Part shown: positions 32,940-43,660 of the stretch, piece after piece
Layout of the letters: the number at the start of each line of letters is the position of its first letter
Numbering within the stretch: position 1 is the stretch's first letter
From: Neocallimastix lanati (nom. inval.)
Taxonomy: Eukaryota; Neocallimastigomycota; Neocallimastigomycetes; Neocallimastigales; Neocallimastigaceae
Reading direction: 5' to 3'
DNA: 64,000 nucleotides
Assembly (NCBI GenBank): GCA_016946835.1
Contig: JACVTC010000055.1
Span: forward strand, 489,001 to 553,000
The notes under the pieces: model-generated
What the model was told of the DNA's origin: nothing
Databases searched by the model: none
What the model saw: only the letters and a program-made list of their open reading frames with translations
Program-made: the position numbers and the translations under genes

Positions 32940-35497
32940 CACGATTTTCACCAATTGAAGTATAATACCACGTCCATTATTGCAAGTAATAATTTCAGTA
33001 TTAGTGTTTTCAATCGAATCTGTATCAGATCTTTCACTGGGAGGTGAAAAATCCATGCCATATCATTTCGATGTCGACGCTCTTAGCAACGGTAGATTCA
33101 ACGGAATACCATTTCATTAATCTAAAAGATCAACAAATTAATGGTATTACGTATGTTAGAAATTCTGCAATCCCCACAAAATACGGAACAGTTGACGAAG
33201 TTGAACTTTGTTTAAAAATATTGTCAACTAATTGTCTTTGTTCCCCATCATTAACTTTAATTTTTGAATATATTGAACGCCCACCAAGAAGTGCATTCAA
33301 TATAAATAATAAATATTATTATTATAATCCTTTTTCTGAATCTAAAGAAACATCCAAGGATTTTTGTTCAATTATCAAAGCAAACTTCAAAAAGAAATCA
33401 TCTAGAAAAGGTAAAGATTTATTTCTGTAATTTTCCAATTCTTTACAGGCAACGATCCAGTGAGAAAAGCTAGGTACACTAACACCACAACAAGGGCAAC
33501 ATTTAGGACAATCTTCTGAGACGATTTTTCTTTTAATGGAAATACTAATGTCAAATTTAAAACCACACCTAATTTCGAGAAATCCAAAAGAATCCCAACT
33601 GATACTTAGGATATTGAAATGTTAAGTTTCTGATTTCTGAAATAAATCCATAATCATTCTCCTTTGTAAATAATTGCTTTTTTAGCTTTTGAGGGTTTGA
33701 AGACATCTCTTTCCCAATAAAACTTTTTTATTTCACTTGTTTTCTTACCATTTAATTTCTTATCCAAAGTCCTTGATTCTTTAGTCCATGAGTAATGTGA
33801 CATAGTAGGAATATTATTAGTGAGATGATTAATAATACATGAAAAATTTTTCCATTTTCTAAAGCATCGTAATTGAGATATTGCATAGACAGCTGAAAGA
33901 GGAGGTATTCTCAATTCACGAGTAATATTATAGAGACTAACAGAAGAATTGCGAGATTTAAATCCATAACTCCAATAAAGTCCTCTATTAATAATTTTTT
34001 GAGCTTTAGAACATCTGCTCTTATTTGAACCAAAGAGAGGAGCATAATATATAACAAGACTAAGAATAAACGAAATTAAAACATATCTCTTCAATGGGAG
34101 AGGAACAGATTTATTAATAAGAAATCGAAAGTACAAATTTAACTTGACATTTAAATTACTGTTTAATTTGGATTGTATAGGTTTCAGTGATAAAGATTCA
34201 TCAAAAGGAATACCAAGATAGGTATAGTTGTCAGTTTTAGGTAATTTGTTACTCCCAATAAAGAAAGATGGATCTTCATAGTTTATCGGTTTAACAAAGT
34301 TAATCGGTTTTACAACAAGAGTAGCACACTTATTAATTCCAAAAGTCATTTCATTTTTAATAGTCCATTCATGAACTTTATTCAAAATTTTCTTAAGAGC
34401 TTGTTTAGATGGAGCAACTAAAACAATATCATCCGCAAAAAGTCCACCACAACGATATTGAGTATCTAAATATACACCATACTTATCACAATTATCCAGT
34501 ACATCATTAATGAACAAATTGAATAAAATAGGAGATAGAGGGCATCCTTGTCTAACACCACGATTAATCGAAAATTCTTCTGAGAGATTACCATTAAAAA
34601 AAGCACAAGCTTTAGAAGATAGATAAAGATTCTTTAAAAACAGATGACATTTATCTCTAATTCCTAAGTTATATAATTTGGTCAAAATATTAAAGATAGG
34701 TACAGAATCATAGGCTTTTTTAAGATCGAGAAAAGCAAGATAAGTAAAATTTCCTTGAAATTTTCTTCTTTGACATATCTCTCTAATCGAAATATATAAA
34801 CTTATGCATTCTTCTTTATTTCTAAATCCAAATTGTTCAGGTCTAACAAATTTATGTTCAAGGGCATATTTAGCAATTCTATTAGTAACAATCTTTGAAA
34901 TAATTTTTAAGCCAACATTAATAAGAGAAATACCACGATAATTATTACAATCCGAAAGATCTCCTTTTTTTGGAATTGATATTATAGAAGCCGAATTCCA
35001 CTCTTCAGGGAAATTACCATCCCAGATTTTGTTAAATAATGAAAGTAAACATTTAGCACACTTAGAGTAGTGATCATCTGAAGAATCATCTTGATTATCG
35101 AATAAATCAGATTTACTAAAGAAAGCTTTAAAAAATTCAATCGGAATACCATCGGGTCCAGGAGCTTTATTATTTTTCATTTCAAGCACAGTGTTTTGAA
35201 TTTCTTCCATAGTAATAGAATCATTAATATCCCAAGTAAGATTATTATTAGGATTAGTTCCAAATAAACTTACCCAGTATTTATTATCCAAACTGTGTTG
35301 AGTAACATCAGAAGCTAGTTCACTGTAATGTTCAGAAAAACGATTTAATTGATCCGAATGAGAAAATAAAAAGTTACCCTGCTTGTCCTTTAAAACGCTT
35401 GACGAAATAGAATTAGAGTACATAGGGCGAGATAGCTTCTTTAATTTTAACCAAGCACTCCTAGCATTTTTATTACGAAAATCATTGCATGCATATT
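32940..35497 (-). mobile_element. LINE-C: decayed, 5'-truncated non-LTR retrotransposon
   Basis: The main open frame (33654-35423) encodes 589 aa of a reverse transcriptase. It has KNNKAPGPDGIP, EWNSASIISIPKKGDLSDC, FLDLKKAYDSV, GVRQGCPLSPILFN and the catalytic FADDIVL. A TGA at 33654 and frameshifts separate it from the continuing C-terminal part (CPKCCPCCG...H zinc knuckle at about 33450-33530, LLGGRS, FVGIAEFL and KSVDIEMIWHG near 33060). The upstream sequence (RNKNARSAWLKLKKLS) stops at about 35497, so the endonuclease domain is missing. It is clearly related to LINE-A, but the protein sequences differ at many positions. Confidence 0.85.
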
Positions 35498-35622
35498 AAA
35501 TAGAATTAGAGTACATACCAGCAATAGGAGGAATGCTTAGATCTCGAGATAAAGCATAAGTACTCATAGTAGAATTATGTCTAATATATTTATTTGATTT
35601 TAAAAAATAATTGCTGTAACTA

Positions 35623-35624
<2 letters not shown>
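35498..35624. other. Patchwork junction made of LINE-derived pieces
   Basis: It starts with a repeat of AAATAGAATTAGAGTACATA, which also occurs in LINE-C at about 35406-35425. Then come about 74 bp (about 35519-35592) apparently identical to LINE-B 37149-37222, then a short AT-rich piece ending CTGTAACTATCT, a 12-mer also found in the patchwork at 42837-42848. The truncated LINE-A copy begins at once after this. Confidence 0.7.
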
Positions 35625-35671
<47 letters not shown>

Positions 35672-35949
35672 CTAGGAATAAATTTTATTTAATAATATTT
35701 ATTTTTTTTTTAAAAAATACATGAAGTTTAAATACATGAAATTTTTTTTTTTTTTATATTAATATTAAAAAACTACGTTATGAGATTCGAGGACGAAAAG
35801 GCCTCTAACTCTTCCCATTCATCGAAGATAACTCCATGTGGATGAAAATTATCATTCGAATCTGTATCAGAATTTCTTCTTTGCCTTATCGTTACGACGT
35901 CGACGCTCTTGACAACGGTAGGTCTAACACTATACAAATCGATCATGGT

Positions 35950-35950
<1 letters not shown>
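35625..35950 (-). mobile_element. LINE-A', truncated copy of the LINE-A 3' end
   Basis: Poly-T (35625-35668), then AGACTAGGAATAAA and sequence almost identical to LINE-A 37724-37994, including the last codons of its protein. It stops abruptly at GATCATGGTG. It is thus a 5'-truncated insertion of about 0.3 kb, recent judging by its near identity to LINE-A. Confidence 0.9.
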
Positions 35951-35993
<43 letters not shown>

Positions 35994-37674
35994 CAGGGAA
36001 GAGAATACACTTCCAAAACTTTATTAATTTTATTATAAAAAATACATGTAGGTGAAAAGTACATTTGAAATTAAAAATAAAAAATTAAAAAATAAAAAAA
36101 TAAAAAGCTCGAAATTACTATGTATTTCGGCAAGTTGTACTATGCGGGAATTTTTCCCTTCCTATCAAATAAAAAAGAAATAAAACCTAGAAGTAACATC
36201 TTTAAAATAGATAGTGTGGTGTCCACTAAACTCTCCCCGGACTCATCATTTATTGAACTACTAGGGAGAGATTCATCCTTCGTAACAATAGATGACGATC
36301 CTGTATTATCATTATGCCTTATCAGTACGACGTCGACGCTCTTGGATAAGTTTGGTATTTTGCAATACCTATCAAATAATAGCTCAAACGAACTACTAAT
36401 GATAGGTATTGCACTTGTTAAGAATTCCGCCAAGCCCACAATTTTTGGAACAGGTGACTCAGATGAACCTTTGAAAAGTAGTTCATTTAATTGTCTCTGT
36501 TCCCCACTATCGAAATGTAGCTCATTTAAAACTAAAGTCCCACCAAGAAGGAACAAGTATATATAATGATTGATATAATCTTCAAAATTAGAAATAGAGT
36601 CATAGGAAGAAAGAGGATTAAACGCTCTAATCTTCCTAAGGAATAAAACATAGAGATCATCGATGAAATTTAAAGAATTCCATCTAAAAGATGCAAGAGC
36701 ATCGCATTTAAAAATCCAATGTTCAAAAGATTGTTTATCTTCGCCACAACAGGGGCAATACTTGGGACAATCTTCTGAAACTCTACCCATTCTAATAGCA
36801 ATAGTAGTATTGTATTTATAACCACAGCGTAAACGTATAATCCACGAAAACCCTAAGTTGAATTGGGGATATTTTAAGCTAAGCATAATTATAGCTTTAT
36901 TGTTTGAGAACTTATTACGATTGTAATTTTGACCTTTAATACCTTGAAATTTGGCAACTGATTTCCAGTAACGTTCTAAAATATCGTCATATTTTTCACA
37001 TTTATATTTTTTGATTTTTTTATATAGTGTTCTAGATTCTTTAGTCCAGGAATAATGATGCATTTTTGGAATAGATTTAATAAGATCCTTTATAATACAG
37101 TTTGATTTACTCCATTTTGCAAATGATTTAATCTGTAAGGCTGCGCAGACACCAGCAATAGGAGGAATGCTTAGATCTCGAGATAAAGCATAAGTACTCA
37201 TAGTAGAATTATGTCTAATATAGTCATTGTCTTCTGAACTTGTTTTACCATTTTTAGAGAAGGAGCCGATACATCAAAATAGACCAGTATTAATTAATGT
37301 TTGAATTCTGGCCGTTCTAGATTTGTTTGAACCAAGTAAAGGAGAATAATAAATTACTTTACTAATAACAAAGGATTGAAGAACTTTTTTCTTGTATGCA
37401 ATAGGGATAAGTTTAATTGAGAAGAAATGTGTAAATGAAAGAAGGGATTTTCTAACTTTAAAATGCATGTGAGATATAATGTGTTCAAGTAAGAGATCAT
37501 CAGAAAAAGGAATACCAAGATAAATATAACTAGAAACTTTAGGAATAGCATTCATTCCTAAATAGAAGGTTGGGTCACTATAGTTTGGAGGAGATTGGAA
37601 GTTCATTGGTTTTATAACCATAGTTGCACATTTTTCAATACCAAAAGTCATTTCATTTAAATTAGCCCATCTAT

Positions 37675-37680
37675 GTACCT

Positions 37681-37687
<7 letters not shown>
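37675..37687. repeat. Target-site duplication, left copy
   Basis: GTACCTTTTTTAG is identical to 42630-42642. It belongs to LINE-B coding sequence and flanks the poly-T (3' end) of LINE-A. Confidence 0.9.
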
Positions 37688-37726
<39 letters not shown>

Positions 37727-40700
37727 CTAGGAATAAACTTTATTTAATAATATTTTTTTTAAAAAATACATGAAATTTAAATACATGAAATTATTTTTTA
37801 TATTAATATTAAAAAACTACGTTATGAGATTCGAGGACGAAAAGGCCTCTAACTCTTCCCATTCATCGAAGATAACTCCATGTGGATGAAAATTATCATT
37901 CGAATCTGTATCAGAATTTCTTCTTTGCCTTATCGTTACGACGTCGACGCTCTTGACAACGGTAGGTCTAACACTATACAAATCGATCATGGTGTAAAAA
38001 TCACCAATCACAATAGGCATAACGTTAGTAAGGAATTCCGCAAGCCCCACAAAATATGAAATCGGGAAAGAAGACTCGTTCGAAGGTGATTGAAAAATAT
38101 TATTAATATATCGCCTTCTTTCCCCCGAACCGATCTTTAAGATTTCAAATACTGCATTTCCGCCAAGAAGGAGACACAGCACGTAAAAATTGATATTATC
38201 ATCAAAATCTTCCTCTTTATCATCAGGAATGTTCAATGATTTCTCATGAACAATTAGAGAAAAATTAATAAAAATTTCATCAACAAAGGGAATGAAATGT
38301 TGCCTAAATTCTTCAAATTTAGGACATAAAAGTATCCAGTGTGTAAAACTAGGAATGCTGTTACTCTCACCACAACAAGGGCAGTATGTTGGGCAATTTT
38401 CTGATACTAGATTACTTTTAACATACGTTTTTACATCAAATTTGAATCCACATTTAATTCGTCCAATCCAAAAAAATCCAAGAGAAAATTGTGAAAATTT
38501 AAGTGATAGACGTTGAATAAATTTTTTAAAACCAAATTTAAATTTCTTGTATTTTGTAGATCTGATCGCAGGAGTGCTTGAATAATGAATATTTTCCCAG
38601 TAAAACTTCCTTATTTCTCCAGGAAGTTTATTATTGTGCTTATGTACTGCTAAACTCCGTGCTTTTTTTGTCCATGAATAGTGAGAAAGTGTAGGTATAT
38701 TTTTGACTAAATGAGAAATAATACAAGAAGAATCTTTCCACTTTTTAAAACATCGAATCATCGCCTTATCACAAAAACTAGCTATAGGAGGTATAGAAAG
38801 TTCCTTAGACATATTGTAAATTGAAGTATTGGAGGTTTTATTTTTAAACCCGAAACTCCAATACAAACCTCGATTAAAAGCAGTTTGAGCTTTTTCAGTA
38901 TTCTTTTTATTTGAACCAAGTAAGGGAGCATAATAAAGAACTGAACTAAGGACAAAAGAAACTAGTATACGAGTTTTAAAGTAGAAAGGAACATTCCTAT
39001 TGGTTAAAAATCTAAAGAAAGAGTTAACTGTATAATTAATTTTACTATTCATCTTAGCAATAATAGGTTTTAAATCCAACGATTCATTAAAAGGTATACC
39101 AAGATATGTATATTGATTAGTGCTTGGTATATAGTTCATACCAAGTCTAAAAGTAGGATTTTCATAATGTCTTGAAGGTATAAAATTCTTTGGTTTAACA
39201 ACTAGTGTAGCGCATTTATTGATTCCAAAGGTCATTTCATTTTTAATACCCCAATCATGAGCAATATTCAAAAGGTTTTTAAGTGAAGATTTTGTAGGAG
39301 CTAATAATACAATATCATCAGCAAATAATCCACCACAACACTTTTTCTTTTCAGTAATCACACCATAACTTTTACATTTATCAAAAATATCATTGATAAA
39401 TATATTGAATAAAATAGGTGAGAGAGGACACCCTTGGCGAACACCACGGTGTATTGGAAATTCTTTTGAAAGTTTACCATTAAAGTTTGCACGAGCTTTC
39501 GAGGTAAGGTATAGATTAGTAATGAATTGAAGGCATTTACCACGAATACCAAGATTATTTAGTTTAGTAAGTATATTGTAAATTGGAACTGAATCATAAG
39601 CTTTTTTAAGGTCAAGAAAGGCAAGAAAGGTAAATTTATCCTTAAATTTTCTTCTTTGACAAATTTCACGAATGGATACAAATAAACTAATACATTCTTC
39701 TTTATTTCTAAAACCAAACTGTTCTGGTCTAATTATTCCATTAGAAAAAGCATAGTCCGATATTCTTTTAGTGACAATTTTTGATAGAATTTTTAAACCT
39801 ACATTGATGAGTGAAATACCACGATAATTATTACAATCTGAAAGATCCCCTTTTTTAGGAATAGAAACAATAGAAGCAGAGTTCCATTCATTAGGAAAGT
39901 CACCATCCCAAATTTTATTAAAAAGTAATAACAGACACTTTGCACAATCGGAATAAGTAACCTCTTGATTAGAGTCATCCTGAGAAGAATTTCTACTCTC
40001 AGAATTAAAAAATGCTTTAAAAAATTCTGTAGGTATACCATCAGGACCAGGTGCTTTGTTATTTTTCATTGAAAGAACAGTTGAATGAATTTCTGACATG
40101 GAAATAGGTTGATTAATATCCCATGATTCCTGAGGAGTAGAAGAATTATTAAGTATTCTTTTCCAATAATTTTCATTAAGACTGTGACCAGTTATATCAG
40201 AAGCAAGTTCTTCATAGTGTTCTGCAAAACGATTGAGTTGATCTTCTTGGGATACTAGAACATTACCTTCTTTATCTTTAATGTATACAGGTGATTGGGA
40301 AGGAGAGTAAGAAGGTTTAGAAATTTTCTTAAGTCCAGACCAACCACGCTGGGCATCATTTTTTAAGAAACATTCGCCGATGGAATGAATCAAATTTTTA
40401 AATCTAATATTCCTAATATTTCTTTTAATACTAATGATATAATCAGAAAGAACTCTATATTCTTTTGAGAGATCACAAAATTCTTGAAGATTTGACAAAT
40501 CATTACTAATTTTAAAATTTTTAATCCTTTTATAAAATAAATGTTTTTCATGTGATAATTTCTTAATATAAGCAGGACAATGGAACGCTGAACCCTGTAA
40601 ATTTGTAGGAACTCTTGCTTGAATGTCATCGCCTATTTTATTTGCTGTGTCAAGAAGTTTTTTAACCATTGTATTAGAGTCTAGATTATCATTATGTTCA

Positions 40701-42629
40701 AATTCATCCAGTAAACATGTGAATTTATTATGAGAGAAGATTGCTTCACGTTTATCCCTACAAATTCGATTAGACCACTTAACTTGTTTATCCCGAGGGG
40801 GAGTAACAAAACCATCAGGAGATATTTTTTTACAAGAAAGAATAAGTGGTAAATGGTCAGAGATGTCATTAAAAGAGTAGCATACAGAAGCAATATTCAG
40901 ATAATTTCTTAATTTATCGTTCACTACTATAAAATCAATACAAGAATTCTTTCCACCATTAGACCAAGTAAATTGATGACCAACCATATCCATAACAAAC
41001 CATTGAGGGGAAATTCTAAGAATAAGATCTTTGAGTTGTTGCTTAGTCATGTTGAAATCACCAACAATAGCCGAAGGGTTATTCTGATGGTTCTTAAGCC
41101 AATTAGCAAAATCAGTTTCCGCTTTTTCTCTAGAGTCTTTGTGTTTTTTGCTAGGGATGTAAATGTTCCCTAAAGAACATCTGACACCCCAAAAAGAGAA
41201 TATATTTACTGAGAGTATATATCTATATTCAAAATCATCATTAGTGAATTGGCAGGAGGAGTGCACACCTATATAAAGGCCCCTCATACCAGGGATTTTT
41301 TTGTCCGCACGTCTCAGTACTGTTCTATAATGATTAAGGAATGGATATGAGTTAGAAAAGGAGTTAAGGAATGAACTATTACCGACTTCTTGAAGACAAA
41401 TACAAATAGGATTAAAGATTGAATTAAAATTGGTAAGTCCGTCACGTTTTTCAGAATTCCAACCATTTATGTTCCAGCTAATACAGAGGTTGAAATATTT
41501 AGTATTCGAGAAAGGGTTAGCATACAGGAGGCTTTCAGAGATGGGGATTGAGGGTTCAGAATAATACCTGGTTCTATTATGATTAACATTGCTAAATGTG
41601 CGTATCCTTGAAGTAATCTTCCATTTTATTCTTTTAACAGGTAAGTGCTTAGTAATCAAATAAATAACCTTCAAATAATCAGTACAATTATTATAGTTAA
41701 CTCTTAGGATGAAGTAGTTTTCCATATTAATATAGTGTTTTTTAACGATTCCATGAACAACTACATTACAATTTGATATCTTTTTGCTTAAAAATTCCCA
41801 TAGTCTACTTTCAGTCCAAGATTCAAGATCATGAATGAAAATTAAAACAAATTTATCATGGTCAGGACCATAAAGTCGCAGACCTCTTCGTATAGTTGAC
41901 ATAATAAAATAAAAAACTTATCTATATTAATAAAAGGTAAGTGTAATATAAAAATAAAAAAATAAAATTAGTAAAAAATTAAAAAATTAAAAAAAAATAA
42001 AAATTTATTGCTGTTGTCTTCTCTTTCGTGTATATTGTTTGCTAAAACTTGTTTGTTTTTCTTTCTTTTTGTGTTGACTAGTTTTTAATTAATGATTTTC
42101 AATTATAAATTCCTGTTTTATGTAAAAATTTCTGTAAAATAATCATATATAATATAAAATTTAAATGTTAATGAAATAATAGTTGTGAAAAACTATAAAA
42201 AGATTCCCATCCGTTAAATAATGTCTCAAACACAAGCTTTGGAGTGAATCAATCTCCTACATTTCCATTTTACAATAGCTACATGAGAGTATAAATAATA
42301 CTATAGAAAAAAACATATACAAAATAATGCTAAAGTAAAAAATACAATAGATTCATTACAATGATAATATGTAGAAACTACATGATATTATTAATTATAC
42401 AACTCCAATGTTACTACATATCCAGTTTAAGACATTATAGAACGTCAAGTTCACTTTCTACAGTCTTCCAGTATTCCAGATTTCTCTCTTCGTACTAGAA
42501 GCCACTTAGAAAGGATAACCATTGATTATCATCAGAATCACAGAAAGCTGTAATTAGTACACCTGATATAGGTTATTCCTTTTCCATCAACCCTCCATGG
42601 ACCTGGAAAAACAGTCCACTTCATTGGGG
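37688..42629 (-). mobile_element. LINE-A: full-length non-LTR retrotransposon
   Basis: About 4.94 kb, bounded by 13-bp direct repeats. On the minus strand it has a 5' leader of about 727 bp (41903-42629), a single 1361-codon ORF, a short 3' UTR with an AATAAA near the end (reverse of 37731-37740) and a poly-A tail of about 36. No upstream ORF1 was found. It is inserted in LINE-B. The intact ORF, uninterrupted tail and perfect target-site duplication all indicate recent movement, and it may be active. Exact clade (for example Tad, L1-like) cannot be settled by eye. Confidence 0.92.
37817..41902 (-). CDS. LINE endonuclease/reverse transcriptase polyprotein
   Basis: A protein of 1361 aa. Residues 1-130 are a basic N-terminal region of unknown role, with a beta-alpha pattern (ENYFILRVNY) that might be an RNA-binding fold. 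Residues about 140-357 are an APE-type endonuclease: ISWNINGWN, LQEVG (Glu172), GDFNM (Asp282, Asn284), CIDFIVV (Asp323) and SDHLPL (Asp349-His350), all key residues present. Residues about 600-920 are the reverse transcriptase: KNNKAPGPDGIPTEFF, FLDLKKAYDSV (Asp764), RQGCPLSPILFN and FADDIVLL (Asp862-Asp863). A zinc knuckle CPTYCPCC...H...C lies at 1170-1193, and a conserved LLGG/GLAEFLT tail ends the protein. It nicks target DNA and copies its own RNA in place. No stop or frameshift is present. The first ATG is just after an AT-rich stretch and gives the longest frame. Confidence 0.95.
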   Translation of the reverse strand: MSTIRRGLRLYGPDHDKFVLIFIHDLESWTESRLWEFLSKKISNCNVVVHGIVKKHYINMENYFILRVNYNNCTDYLKVIYLITKHLPVKRIKWKITSRIRTFSNVNHNRTRYYSEPSIPISESLLYANPFSNTKYFNLCISWNINGWNSEKRDGLTNFNSIFNPICICLQEVGNSSFLNSFSNSYPFLNHYRTVLRRADKKIPGMRGLYIGVHSSCQFTNDDFEYRYILSVNIFSFWGVRCSLGNIYIPSKKHKDSREKAETDFANWLKNHQNNPSAIVGDFNMTKQQLKDLILRISPQWFVMDMVGHQFTWSNGGKNSCIDFIVVNDKLRNYLNIASVCYSFNDISDHLPLILSCKKISPDGFVTPPRDKQVKWSNRICRDKREAIFSHNKFTCLLDEFEHNDNLDSNTMVKKLLDTANKIGDDIQARVPTNLQGSAFHCPAYIKKLSHEKHLFYKRIKNFKISNDLSNLQEFCDLSKEYRVLSDYIISIKRNIRNIRFKNLIHSIGECFLKNDAQRGWSGLKKISKPSYSPSQSPVYIKDKEGNVLVSQEDQLNRFAEHYEELASDITGHSLNENYWKRILNNSSTPQESWDINQPISMSEIHSTVLSMKNNKAPGPDGIPTEFFKAFFNSESRNSSQDDSNQEVTYSDCAKCLLLLFNKIWDGDFPNEWNSASIVSIPKKGDLSDCNNYRGISLINVGLKILSKIVTKRISDYAFSNGIIRPEQFGFRNKEECISLFVSIREICQRRKFKDKFTFLAFLDLKKAYDSVPIYNILTKLNNLGIRGKCLQFITNLYLTSKARANFNGKLSKEFPIHRGVRQGCPLSPILFNIFINDIFDKCKSYGVITEKKKCCGGLFADDIVLLAPTKSSLKNLLNIAHDWGIKNEMTFGINKCATLVVKPKNFIPSRHYENPTFRLGMNYIPSTNQYTYLGIPFNESLDLKPIIAKMNSKINYTVNSFFRFLTNRNVPFYFKTRILVSFVLSSVLYYAPLLGSNKKNTEKAQTAFNRGLYWSFGFKNKTSNTSIYNMSKELSIPPIASFCDKAMIRCFKKWKDSSCIISHLVKNIPTLSHYSWTKKARSLAVHKHNNKLPGEIRKFYWENIHYSSTPAIRSTKYKKFKFGFKKFIQRLSLKFSQFSLGFFWIGRIKCGFKFDVKTYVKSNLVSENCPTYCPCCGESNSIPSFTHWILLCPKFEEFRQHFIPFVDEIFINFSLIVHEKSLNIPDDKEEDFDDNINFYVLCLLLGGNAVFEILKIGSGERRRYINNIFQSPSNESSFPISYFVGLAEFLTNVMPIVIGDFYTMIDLYSVRPTVVKSVDVVTIRQRRNSDTDSNDNFHPHGVIFDEWEELEAFSSSNLIT

Positions 42630-42642
42630 GTACCTTTTTTAG
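42630..42642. repeat. Target-site duplication, right copy
   Basis: GTACCTTTTTTAG matches 37675-37687 exactly. LINE-B coding sequence resumes directly after it, and the 5' end of LINE-A directly precedes it. Confidence 0.9.
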
Positions 42643-42807
42643 TAATTTTTCTAAATTTTTTGCACTTGGAGCAATGAGAACAACATCATCAGCAAAGAGT
42701 CCACCACAACACTTTTTTCTTCCAATATTAACACCATACTTTTCACAGTCATTTAATATATCATTGATGAATAAATTGAATAAAATTGGAGATAATGGAC
42801 AACCTTG

Positions 42808-42973
42808 ACGATCATGGTGTAAAAATCACCAATCAACTGTAACTATCTAAATGTCTAATATAGTCATTGTCTTCTGAACTTGTTTCACCATTTTTAGAGA
42901 ATGAGCCGATACATCAAAATAGACCAGTATTAATTCCCATCCGTTAAATACCATTAGAAATTTCATTTTTATT
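42808..42973. other. Mosaic insert of locally copied segments in LINE-B
   Basis: LINE-B reads ...GGACAACCTTG up to 42807 and resumes with GCGAACACCAC at 42974, contiguous positions in LINE-A (39431-39442). The 166 bp between consist of pieces found nearby: 42809-42835 equals 37984-38010 (27 bp, LINE-A coding); 42837-42848 equals 35614-35625 (12 bp); 42851-42935 matches 37211-37295 (85 bp, 2 mismatches, LINE-B); 42933-42950 equals 42203-42220 (18 bp, LINE-A 5' leader). The last 23 bp are not assigned. Confidence 0.8.
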
Positions 42974-43130
42974 AGCGAACACCACAACGTATTGAAAATT
43001 ATTTTGAAATTTTGAAATTTTACCATTCAAATTATTATAAACTTTCAAAGCGAATTAATAAGATTATTAATGAACCGAAGACCCATGCTACAAAACCAAT
43101 TTTACTAAATTACTAAATCATAAATAAACT

Positions 43131-43660
43131 TAAATCAACTAACCAATTGTTTTAATTATTCTATTTTTTTTTTAATTGCTTATTGCATTGTACAAAACAC
43201 TTTTATATAATAACCTTCACCATAACATCATTTTTAATATAAATAAAAACAACACAAAACAACATGAAATTGTTATTTTATATAACTTTATTTATTATTT
43301 TAAAGAAATAATTTATTAAAATATCAATTTTCAATAAATTATATTTACATAAATTATAAATTATTAAAAATTATATATTATCAAAAATTTAATTAATAGA
43401 TCACTATATATTATAATATATTTAATTTACTAAAAATTTTTTGAATAATAAAAATATTAAATTAATTTTTTTATATTTTAATTATTGATAAATTATTTTT
43501 ATATTAAAATATCAAAAAATAAAAATTAAATTAAATTTTCCATTTCATAACATTTAAATTATCATGGATATATATATTTTTTAATTAAATTAAATAAAAA
43601 ATTCATTAAATATTTTCTTTGCTTTTTATTTATAAAATTTCGTTAATTTATTAACTAGAT
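43131..43660. other. AT-rich region between LINE-B and the giant gene
   Basis: No gene is seen. It holds the 3' flank of the minus-strand giant gene on its right; no clear terminator or polyadenylation signal stands out. Confidence 0.4.

Larger units (their letters stand above)
35951..43130 (-). mobile_element. LINE-B: older non-LTR element interrupted by LINE-A
   Basis: The 3' end is a poly-T at 35951-35990. Coding runs leftward from about 43130, truncated within the reverse transcriptase. Pieces are about 42974-43130 and 42643-42807 (GGLFADDVVLIAPS and RQGCPLSPI-like), then after LINE-A 37274-37674 (MTFGIEKCATMVIKP) and 36140-37201 (353 aa; CPKYCPCCGEDKQSFEHW zinc knuckle, FLLGGTLVLNELHFDSGEQR, GLAEFLTSAIP). 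A TGA at about 37271-37273 replaces the Trp of GLYWS in LINE-A. The 5' end, endonuclease included, is missing. LINE-A lies between 37687 and 42630, and a patchwork insert occupies 42808-42973. Confidence 0.85.

Noticed and set aside
33044-33430. Plus-strand 128-codon frame, and a similar 148-codon frame at 36120-36566
   Set aside because: Both are antisense to the C-terminal coding region of LINE-C and LINE-B. The sense strand gives conserved LINE protein sequence.
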